Part shown: piece by piece, positions 36,310 through 43,158 of the stretch | How the letters are laid out: every line of letters begins with the position of its first letter | Position numbering within the stretch: the first letter of the stretch is position 1 | Source: VXYL01 sp965208525 | GTDB lineage: Bacteria; Pseudomonadota; Gammaproteobacteria; Pseudomonadales; Azotimanducaceae | Length of the DNA stretch: 64,000 bases | Assembly: GCA_965208525.1 (NCBI GenBank) | Contig: OZ242340.1 | Coordinates: 1,736,001-1,800,000, forward strand | Direction of reading: 5' to 3' | The notes under the pieces: generated by a model | What the model was told of the DNA's origin: nothing | What the model saw: only the letters and a program-made list of their open reading frames with translations | Databases searched by the model: none | Translations under genes and position numbers: made by a program

Positions 36310-36789
36310 TCAGAGCAGCTCGAGAATCGCCTCGGCGCGGCTCACCTCGAAGGCTCCTGGCGCCTCCACGGCGAGCTTGGCGACGATGCCGTCGTCGACG
36401 ATCATGGCGTAGCGCTGCGAACGGGTGCCGAGGCCGAAGCCGCTGCCGTCCATTTCCAGGCCAATGGCCCTGGTGAAGTCGCCATTGCCGTCCGCCACCA
36501 TGGTGAGTTCGTCGGCACCGGCCGACTTGCCCCAGGCATCCATGACGAAGGCGTCGTTGACGGCGATGCATACAACGCTGTCCACGCCCGTTTCCTTCAT
36601 CTGCGCCGCGTGCTCCACGAACCCGGGCAGGTGCGCCTGCGAGCAGGTGGGCGTGAACGCGCCCGGCACCGCAAACAGCACGACGCGCTTTTGCGAGAAC
36701 AGATCGTTTGTGGATACGGCGGACGGTCCTGCGTCCCCCATCACGTGCACGGTGGCTTCCGGCAAGCGCTCGCCTTCTTGAATCGTCAT
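36310..36789 (-). CDS. Peroxiredoxin, Prx5-like (glutathione/thioredoxin-dependent)
   Basis: A 159-residue peroxiredoxin. The peroxidatic Cys is in VPGAFTPTCSQAHLPGF, the conserved PxxxTxxC motif. NDAFVMDAWGKSAGAD and GLGTRSQRYAMIVDDG are Prx5-type. The start at 36789 has GAGGGAG upstream; the open frame continues to 37131 inside the divergent transporter gene and is rejected. It would reduce hydroperoxides in the cytoplasm. The GST gene follows on the same strand. Confidence 0.94.
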   Translation of the reverse strand: MTIQEGERLPEATVHVMGDAGPSAVSTNDLFSQKRVVLFAVPGAFTPTCSQAHLPGFVEHAAQMKETGVDSVVCIAVNDAFVMDAWGKSAGADELTMVADGNGDFTRAIGLEMDGSGFGLGTRSQRYAMIVDDGIVAKLAVEAPGAFEVSRAEAILELL

Positions 36790-36892
36790 GAACTCCCTCA
36801 AGATGAAATGTGGTTGGCAGCGGCATTCTAAAGGAAGCATCGACTTTGCCGCCCGCCGCTGCATCGAGGACGCCATCGTGTAACTTGGCGGT

Positions 36893-37780
36893 ATGGCTTG
36901 GGGCAGGGAGTCGCGTGCGCTGAGCGCTGCGCTCGCGAGCGTGGCGCTTTGGTCCACCGTTGCCACGGCCTTCAAGCTTGGCCTGGCCGAGATGGCGCCG
37001 GTGCAACTCCTGCTCATCGCCTGCGTCGTCTCCCTCACGTTCTTTGCGGCGGCGCGGGTCGTTCTTTGGCGGGGCATCGCGCCCATGTCGAGCACCGTTC
37101 GCTGGCGCGCTGCGGCGCTGGGGCTTGTCAATCCCTTCGCCTACTACCTGATCCTGTTCGAGGCCTACGATCGCTTGCCGGCGCAAGTGGCGCAGCCGCT
37201 CAACTACACCTGGGCCATCGTCGTGGCGCTTCTCGCGTGGCCGATCCTGGGGCAGCGGCTGCAGGGCCGTGGCTGGCTCGGCATCACCATCGCCTATGGC
37301 GGCGTAACGCTGCTCCTGACGAGGGGCGAACTCGGCGGCCTCGCATTCGACTTGATCGGCGTTCTCTTGGCGCTCGCAAGTACGGTGCTTTGGGCCGGCT
37401 ATTGGTTGGCGACGGTACGGGTATCGGCGCATCCCGTGCAGGGAATGCTTGCCGGGTTTGCGCTCGCGACACCGGCGGTGGCTATCGCCTGTGCCGCCAC
37501 AACCGGCTTGCCCCAACTCACGCCCCCCAACATCGCCTTCGGCGTGTGGGTGGGATTGGTGGAAATGGGCATCACCTTCCTGCTGTGGCAACGGGCGCTG
37601 TCGCTCACGCGGCACGTGGGCGCCATCTCCCAACTGATCTTCCTGTCGCCTTTTCTTTCGCTGGTGTTGATCGCTTTGGTGCTGGGGGAGGAGCTGCACT
37701 TCAGTGCGCCGGCGGCGTTGGCGTTGATCGTGGCGGGGCTCTTTGTGACGGGACGCCCTGGGGCGGGATCAAGTCGTTAG
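36893..37780 (+). CDS. EamA/DMT-family transporter (metabolite exporter)
   Basis: A 295-residue protein with ten predicted transmembrane helices in two EamA repeats of about 140 residues. Signature stretches are VALWSTVATAFKLGLAEMAP, YDRLPAQVAQPLNYTWAIVVA and VVGLLLxxGE-like IALVLGEELHFS. Such proteins usually export amino acids, aromatic compounds or other metabolites. It is divergent from the peroxiredoxin gene. The substrate is unknown. Confidence 0.92.
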   Translation: MAWGRESRALSAALASVALWSTVATAFKLGLAEMAPVQLLLIACVVSLTFFAAARVVLWRGIAPMSSTVRWRAAALGLVNPFAYYLILFEAYDRLPAQVAQPLNYTWAIVVALLAWPILGQRLQGRGWLGITIAYGGVTLLLTRGELGGLAFDLIGVLLALASTVLWAGYWLATVRVSAHPVQGMLAGFALATPAVAIACAATTGLPQLTPPNIAFGVWVGLVEMGITFLLWQRALSLTRHVGAISQLIFLSPFLSLVLIALVLGEELHFSAPAALALIVAGLFVTGRPGAGSSR

Positions 37781-37822
37781 CAGTCTGTCGGACTTGGCGG
37801 CGATGCACCCGGCTGCCGGACA

Positions 37823-37896
37823 GGCGACGCATGCGTCGCCCCTACAGGAAGGTGTCGGTCATGTCCCGGGCCGTAGGTGCGACGCATGCGTCGCCC
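37823..37896. repeat. REPIN-like element, GGCGACGC family (second full copy)
   Basis: GGCGACGCATGCGTCGCC at 37823-37840 and a second copy within 37877-37896 flank the same core as at 25.7 kb. It lies in the 341-base gap 37781-38121 between converging genes. The gap also holds a CAGTTCGCTGGCGCGAACTG hairpin, an ACTTTGCCG hairpin and one inverted copy of the 69-bp-repeat hairpin. No gene is seen there. Confidence 0.85.
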
Positions 37897-37951
37897 TTCT
37901 TCTTCGGGGTGGCCTTCCGCATGCGCTAGCGCGCCCTGACGGGCGCGTCGA

Positions 37952-37971
37952 CAGTTCGCTGGCGCGAACTG
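37952..37971. repeat. 20-bp palindromic hairpin, CAGTTCGCG family
   Basis: CAGTTCGCTGGCGCGAACTG, near-perfect, directly preceded by a GCGCGCCCTGACGGGCGCG hairpin. The same two-hairpin order appears at 60965. Confidence 0.75.
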
Positions 37972-38020
37972 CTGGCCTTCGTGCTCGCGTTCGCTCGCAA
38001 CTACGGCTAGCAGCCTTCGC

Positions 38021-38043
38021 ACTTTGCCGCTACGCGGCAAAGT
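38021..38043. repeat. Hairpin with ACTTTGCCG stem
   Basis: ACTTTGCCG and CGGCAAAGT pair over 9 bp around CTACG. It belongs with the hairpins at 25484 and 27400. Confidence 0.6.
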
Positions 38044-38064
38044 CCGACAGCCTGCTAGGCGCGA

Positions 38065-38107
38065 CAAGAACCGTTGCCTTCGGACCAACGCTTCTAGCCC
38101 CCTTTTT
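38065..38107 (+). terminator. Possible terminator hairpin with T-run between convergent genes
   Basis: CAAGAACCGTTG pairs imperfectly with CAACGCTTCTA and is followed by GCCCCC and TTTTT. It is 285 bases beyond the transporter stop, farther than usual, and the stem belongs to a repeat family, so a role as terminator is uncertain. Confidence 0.35.
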
Positions 38108-38121
38108 GGTTGGCGCGCCTG

Positions 38122-39723
38122 CTATCGCGGACGGTCGAAGGCCACCCGGAAGCCGAGCGTGGGGGAGCGGTAGTGCGGTGAGAGGTGGTTGCGGTGGTCG
38201 ATTCGAGCCGTCGTGCGGCCGGGGAGGAGATAGTTGCCGCCCTTGACGACGATGGCGAAGCTGCCGGAGGCGCCGGACACGCTGCGGGTCCATTCGGAGA
38301 CGTTGCCGCCCATGTTCAGGAGGCCCTCGGGAGTTTTGTCGCCCGACTCTTCGTTTGGTAGTCGAGGGCCCCGCAGGGCTTGCTCGCCCGTTACCGGGTT
38401 GGCGGCGGTGAAGTCGTTGCCCCAGGGGTAGATGCGCGCGCCTTGGCCCGAGGCGGCGCGTTCCCATTGCAAGGCTGTAGGCAGGCGGCCGCCGGCCCAG
38501 GAGGCGAAGGCGTAGGCGGACCACCAATCGACGTTCACCACGGGCAGGTCTGGTTCCTGCATTTGCTCCCGCCAATCGGGCGGACGATGGCTGTGGGATG
38601 CGGGTTGGTTGGCTTCGGCGTGGAACCCGGCCAACACGAAGGGGTCGCGGAGGAACCTGGCGTATTGGCGGCGGGTGACCTCTCGCGTCATCAGGTGCAG
38701 GGTTGGTTGTGCACCCGTGCTTGCGCCCGTCGAGAGAATGCGGCCTATCAGGGGCACTTGCTGCCGAGGCAGCGCCGACAGGAGGCTTGGAACACGCGCC
38801 GTGTTCGGGATGCCCACTGGGTAGATGCCGGGTGGCACTTGCCTCGCGTCCGGACCTGTGCGCCACGGCGTGGGTATCGGTTCGTGGTCGTAGGCGCAGC
38901 GAAATCCCAGATACGGGGAGCGATGATCCACCGGCGCCCGGCGATGCAGCGCGGCCAGGCTATAGAGTTCGCGGGGGGCGTTGTAGGCGTTGCCGCCCAT
39001 CACGGCAGGGCCATTGGCGAGGTCGCCCACGGCCCATTCCGAGACGCCGTGCGCCATGTCTGACAGCCCTTCCGGTGTGTCGGTGCCGGGATGCAGGCCG
39101 CACTTCTGCGCGGCGTTCAGGAGCGGATCGAGATAGGGCCAAGCGTCCGAGTTTGTGACATCGCCCGATGGATACAACCGGGGCTGCTCGCCTGCAGCCG
39201 CAGCCACCCACTCCGAAGCCGTTGGTAGCCGCCCGCCAGCGGCGCGGCAATACGCGACTGCATCCCACCACGTGATTCCGGTCGCGGGCGCATCCAGGCG
39301 TCCGCTGATGGTGTGGTTGCGGCTTTCGCTGAAATGCCGCCAGTCGGGTGGTTGGCCTGGCGCGGCGGCGTGTGCGACGGCCTGTCGCTGGAACGGCGCC
39401 CAGCCGGCGAACTTGTAGAAATCCCCTTGCCGCACCTCGCAACGGTCAAGCCAGAGCGGCGCTGTCAGACGCAAGGTGCGTGGACCCGCAGCCAGCACAT
39501 GGTCGAACGAGCGCAGGTATGCGAAGTGGTCGAGATGGCGGAGCAAGACGGTGTCGAACCTGGCGCCTGCCGAGTCGTCGTCCCTTGCGCCGGTGATCGT
39601 GACGAGGGACGTGTCGTAGGCCAGCCAAAGCGGGTAGAGCTTGACCAGCGCGACGACAGAGCAAATCGCCGCCACTGCGATGGCCCAAGGCGCAAGGCTC
39701 CGGAACGCCCTTCGTGGTCGCAT
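38122..39723 (-). CDS. Membrane-anchored protein with two tandem FGE/SUMF1-fold (C-type-lectin-like) domains
   Basis: A 533-residue protein. A transmembrane anchor (about residues 11-33) is followed by two FGE-sulfatase-fold repeats, about 88-278 and 342-530. Each has the family motifs: GITWWDAVAYCRAAGGRLPT and VDWWSAYAFASWAGGRLPT, then EWAVGDL or NVSEWTRS, then GFRCAYD or GFRVAFD. Neither has the two active-site cysteines of formylglycine-generating enzyme; in their place are MGGNAYNAP and KGGNYLLPGR. A binding rather than catalytic role is therefore likely. It is the last gene of the channel operon, 25 bases after its neighbour. Confidence 0.85.
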   Translation of the reverse strand: MRPRRAFRSLAPWAIAVAAICSVVALVKLYPLWLAYDTSLVTITGARDDDSAGARFDTVLLRHLDHFAYLRSFDHVLAAGPRTLRLTAPLWLDRCEVRQGDFYKFAGWAPFQRQAVAHAAAPGQPPDWRHFSESRNHTISGRLDAPATGITWWDAVAYCRAAGGRLPTASEWVAAAAGEQPRLYPSGDVTNSDAWPYLDPLLNAAQKCGLHPGTDTPEGLSDMAHGVSEWAVGDLANGPAVMGGNAYNAPRELYSLAALHRRAPVDHRSPYLGFRCAYDHEPIPTPWRTGPDARQVPPGIYPVGIPNTARVPSLLSALPRQQVPLIGRILSTGASTGAQPTLHLMTREVTRRQYARFLRDPFVLAGFHAEANQPASHSHRPPDWREQMQEPDLPVVNVDWWSAYAFASWAGGRLPTALQWERAASGQGARIYPWGNDFTAANPVTGEQALRGPRLPNEESGDKTPEGLLNMGGNVSEWTRSVSGASGSFAIVVKGGNYLLPGRTTARIDHRNHLSPHYRSPTLGFRVAFDRPR

Positions 39724-39748
39724 TCGCTCGCCGCTACGGCGCAAGCTC

Positions 39749-41479
39749 CTAGGCAGCCCTTGGAGCATCCGCCGTCGCGTTGCTGGCAGCAGCCACGGCT
39801 CGCTTGCCAAACGGCTTGCCGGCGAAGAACAGCAGGACGACGGCGAGCACAACCAACAGATAGAGCAAGAGCTGCCGGGACTCCTGGCGGAAGGCGACGC
39901 TGGGAATCTGCGACTCCATGCGAAGCCCGTCGATGGCGAGCGCGTTTTCGTCTGCCGGTAAGACAAGCCCGCCGACTTCGTTGACTCCGGCGAACAGGAA
40001 CCCGGTGAGGAAGTCGTTGCGCTCCGGGTTTACCAGCGTCACGACACGCCAGCGTGGTTCAGGTTCCGGGACGATTTCCGGCGGCGGCATCAGCACGACG
40101 ACGTTGCGTGCAAGCTCCACTCGCAGCCCCTCGTGAATCTCCGCGTGCAGGCCCAGCCGCAGACTGACGGTGGCGTATGCCGGGGCATCGGCGCGCGGGA
40201 ACGCGGCCTCGGCGTCGGTGGCGCTGCGCCGCCATCGCACGCGAGCGAGGGGTTCGTTCGGGAACAGCGTCACGTGCTGGGGCTGCCCGTCCGGGATCAT
40301 CTCCGCGATCACCCTGAGCGAGGAGTCGTCCGGCGTTTGCGGGGCGGCGATGAGCCGCGTCAGGCGCTCGATCAGTTCCGCAAGTGCCGGTTCGGGCGGC
40401 GGCAGTTCCGGCACGATATCGAGCACATCGCGGCGTAGTTCGAAGTCCGTCAGCGGCGACGGGAGGTTGGCGTCGGCGACCTGCTGCACGCCCGCCAAAT
40501 ACGCGAGCAGCCCGCGCACCAAGGTGAAGAGGTCGAAATCGGCGTCGTCCTCACGAGCGTCGTCGCTGGTGCGGCGCCAGGCGGCGCGGAATCGCATGGC
40601 GTTGGATTCGGCGGCGCCTTCGGCATCGCTGGCGCTTGGGCGAGGGGGCATCTCGGCCCTTCCGGCTCGTTGCGGGAAGCCTCGCGGAAGGTCGAGGCGC
40701 TGATCCAACGAACCGTCCCGTGCCGCCATACCGCCGAAGCCCCCACGCAGAGAGTCGGTGGGATAGTTGGCATCGAAGGCACCATGGCGCAGCAGTGCAA
40801 CATCGCTCGGCAGCGAGTGCAGCGCGCCGCCGGCGCCGGTTGGCCCCGGCTCTTGGCTCTGCAACTCCGGTTGGCGAGGAGTCTCGCGTGCCCAGGGCAG
40901 CTTTGGCCCTGGTTCGCGACCAGCCTCGCCGCCGTCAAGGAAGTGCCAGTGCAGCGGCGACAGGCTATGTTTGCGGAAGATCGACATGGCGATGTAGAAC
41001 TGGTCGATCCCGTAAACGTCGACACGGGTCGCGGCAAGCTGTTCCGGTGCCAGCGAGGCGAGATAGTGATCGAGCTCGTTGTCTTGCAGCAGCAGCTCGT
41101 CGCGGCTGTAGATGCGGCCCGTGTAGCCATCGCGCACATGGTCGTCGTGCAGCTCGATGATCGGCATGGTGGCGTGTTGGGGATTGCGATCTAGCGGTGA
41201 GGTGACGTAGTCGTGCAGCTGCGCTGGGGGCGATGTGGGCAGCGCGTTCATGACGAAGGAGCTCGCGATCTCGCGGCTCAGCAACACGGAGACGTCCTCG
41301 GCTTGCTCCAGCTTGTCGCGCTCCTCCTCATAGCGAGTCATCAAGGTCACCACGATCATGATGATGACGATGGCAACGCTGTTGGCGAGGATGTCGGCGA
41401 GGGCCACGCCCGCAAAGGAGGGCAAGAGGCCCGCCCGGTGGCGGCGTTCCGCACGCGCCTCGGCAACGGTGGTGGTCAC
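39749..41479 (-). CDS. Bitopic/two-TM membrane protein of channel operon, unknown family
   Basis: A 576-residue protein with an N-terminal transmembrane segment (about residues 26-48, LADILANSVAIVIIMIVVTL) and a second near the C-terminus (about 538-556, LLLYLLVVLAVVLLFFAG). The large intervening part is probably periplasmic. An N-terminal TM followed at once by a polar helix (RYEEERDKLEQAE) recalls ExbD/MotB-type stators, but no OmpA or ExbD domain is evident. The GTG start overlaps the upstream stop (GTGA). I do not recognise the family. Confidence 0.75.
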   Translation of the reverse strand: MTTTVAEARAERRHRAGLLPSFAGVALADILANSVAIVIIMIVVTLMTRYEEERDKLEQAEDVSVLLSREIASSFVMNALPTSPPAQLHDYVTSPLDRNPQHATMPIIELHDDHVRDGYTGRIYSRDELLLQDNELDHYLASLAPEQLAATRVDVYGIDQFYIAMSIFRKHSLSPLHWHFLDGGEAGREPGPKLPWARETPRQPELQSQEPGPTGAGGALHSLPSDVALLRHGAFDANYPTDSLRGGFGGMAARDGSLDQRLDLPRGFPQRAGRAEMPPRPSASDAEGAAESNAMRFRAAWRRTSDDAREDDADFDLFTLVRGLLAYLAGVQQVADANLPSPLTDFELRRDVLDIVPELPPPEPALAELIERLTRLIAAPQTPDDSSLRVIAEMIPDGQPQHVTLFPNEPLARVRWRRSATDAEAAFPRADAPAYATVSLRLGLHAEIHEGLRVELARNVVVLMPPPEIVPEPEPRWRVVTLVNPERNDFLTGFLFAGVNEVGGLVLPADENALAIDGLRMESQIPSVAFRQESRQLLLYLLVVLAVVLLFFAGKPFGKRAVAAASNATADAPRAA

Positions 41480-41988
41480 GGCGCGACCGCCTCCTGCACG
41501 AACGCCGGAATGTCGCCGAGCGCGACGGATTTCAACAGTTCGTCGTTGGCGATGATCCAGCCAATCGACAGCACGCGGTCGGGCAGCACCCGCATGATGC
41601 AGTTGCGCGCCTCGGCCATGGTGCCCACGCCGCCGCTCAGGATGGCGAAGATGAGCTGCTGTTGCTCGGCCTCGTAGATGCGCCGGGTGTAGCGCGTGAA
41701 GGGGCTGCCGGCGCGGCAGATTTCACCGGCCGGGACCACCTCGCCGGTCTCGACGATGCGAAGTTCCTGCGGAAACGCGAGCACGACGAAGCCGGCGCCG
41801 CTCGCCCCCCAGCCAACCCGGTGCAGCCCTTCGTCCTTGGCGGCTTCCAGGCGTTCGACCAAGGAGGCTTGGGTCATCAGATTCATGATGAGAAAGAGCA
41901 CCAACAGAAGCGCAAAGATGCCGCCGAAGATCTCCACCATCGGCGTGCCGCTGCCGTCCTGCTCCCGACCCCGGCCGTGTCTGGCCAC
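41476..41988 (-). CDS. Small single-TM protein, ExbD/MotB-like stator candidate
   Basis: A 170-residue protein: short basic cytoplasmic N-terminus, then PMVEIFGGIFALLLVLFLIMNLMTQ as a transmembrane segment (about residues 16-40), then a globular domain of about 125 residues. The topology equals that of ExbD, TolR and MotB. The transmembrane segment has Glu19 near its start, but no Asp at the usual position. The GTG start follows the channel gene stop directly (TAG GTG). Its pairing with the channel protein is inferred from topology and gene order. Confidence 0.75.
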   Translation of the reverse strand: MARHGRGREQDGSGTPMVEIFGGIFALLLVLFLIMNLMTQASLVERLEAAKDEGLHRVGWGASGAGFVVLAFPQELRIVETGEVVPAGEICRAGSPFTRYTRRIYEAEQQQLIFAILSGGVGTMAEARNCIMRVLPDRVLSIGWIIANDELLKSVALGDIPAFVQEAVAP

Positions 41989-43041
41989 CTAGCCCCCGTC
42001 GGCTCCGTGGTGCGGAGCGGCGCGAACGCGTGCCTCGAAATCCACCAGCACGCCGTCTTCCCAGCGTTGCAGGGCGGTCTGCAGGAGGGTGAGGAACACA
42101 CTCAAGGACAGCGCGATCAAGGTGGTGTCGAAGGCGATGCCGAGGGGCGCGATGGCTTGGCCGAGTTCCGTCGAAAGGTCGCCGAGACTGGTCTTGGCGC
42201 CGACAATGCTCTGGATGCCATCGGCTGCGAGCGAGATGCCGAGCACCGTGCCGATGAAGCCAAGAATGGGAATCGCCCAGTTGATGTAGCGTGGGACGAC
42301 ATAGAAATCGGCCGATTGCTTCCAGACGATGTCGAGGAACGCTTCGGCATCCGTTGCGTTATCGCCGCTCGAATCCACTGCATCCCGATGTGCGCCCAAC
42401 AGGACGGACTCCGCGCGCCCCGCGGCCAACATCTGTTGTTCCCGCCAAAGCACCCAGCCCTTGTATGCCAAGAGCAGCAGCCCCCAGAAGAACAGAATGA
42501 GCGTTATCGGGGGGATAACCCCACGATCAACGAATTTAGCGGCAAGATACGACCATTTCTCCGAATTCAAGCCGATGTAGTCGATGAGCAGCACGGCGCC
42601 GGTTGCAACCGCCGTGGCGAGTGCCACGGTCAGCACAAGCGGCGGCCCGGCCAGTGCCGCTGCCAGACGGTCCGGCATAGACATTCGGCCTTCAACACCG
42701 CCGCGCCGTTCGAGAACGAGGTACGCGGCATACAGCGCCGGCGCCATCACCAGCAACGGAATCGATGGCTCTATCCGCACCGGCGCATCGCCCAACGCCG
42801 GCAGCAGTCCACTCACGGAGACCGCCACCGCAACCACCACAAGCGCAAGGTAGGCGACGATTTCTGCACACCGCCTTGCTTGCACCGAGCCGTAGAGCCG
42901 AGGCAGCCAACCCGGCAGGGATCCAACAACGATGCCCGCCACTGCACCACCGAGCATCGACACCGACAACGCATAGGCGACACTCGCCCCAGCAAGCGCG
43001 ACGAAGGCGGCGAACAAGGCGACTAGGCTCAAATGTCTCAT
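41989..43041 (-). CDS. MotA/TolQ/ExbB-family proton channel protein
   Basis: A 350-residue integral membrane protein. The C-terminal third carries the MotA/TolQ/ExbB signature: YINWAIPILGFIGTVLGISL, then LGQAIAPLGIAFDTTLIALSLSVFL and LQTALQRWED. Ahead of it are an extra 3-5 hydrophobic segments (about residues 5-50, 60-85, 95-112, 130-155) not found in ExbB or TolQ. It is the first gene of a tight four-gene operon and probably conducts ions with the next protein as stator partner. Confidence 0.88.
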   Translation of the reverse strand: MRHLSLVALFAAFVALAGASVAYALSVSMLGGAVAGIVVGSLPGWLPRLYGSVQARRCAEIVAYLALVVVAVAVSVSGLLPALGDAPVRIEPSIPLLVMAPALYAAYLVLERRGGVEGRMSMPDRLAAALAGPPLVLTVALATAVATGAVLLIDYIGLNSEKWSYLAAKFVDRGVIPPITLILFFWGLLLLAYKGWVLWREQQMLAAGRAESVLLGAHRDAVDSSGDNATDAEAFLDIVWKQSADFYVVPRYINWAIPILGFIGTVLGISLAADGIQSIVGAKTSLGDLSTELGQAIAPLGIAFDTTLIALSLSVFLTLLQTALQRWEDGVLVDFEARVRAAPHHGADGG

Positions 43042-43158
43042 TCAGGCAGGGTTGCAGCCGCAAAGGAAACGCGCCTGTGGGCGCGAGCGGCGCGCCCTAG
43101 CGCTGCGGCGGGTCGCTCTCGCCCACGGGGGGCTCGTTTCGAGCCTGAAGTCAATCCC

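Noticed and set aside
38122..39723. Authentic formylglycine-generating enzyme or EgtB
   Set aside because: The catalytic cysteines are missing in both domains, no DinB domain is present and no sulfatase is encoded nearby.
38122..43041. Zorya anti-phage system
   Set aside because: The channel resembles ZorA in family only; there is no OmpA-domain ZorB and no ZorC/ZorD or ZorE.
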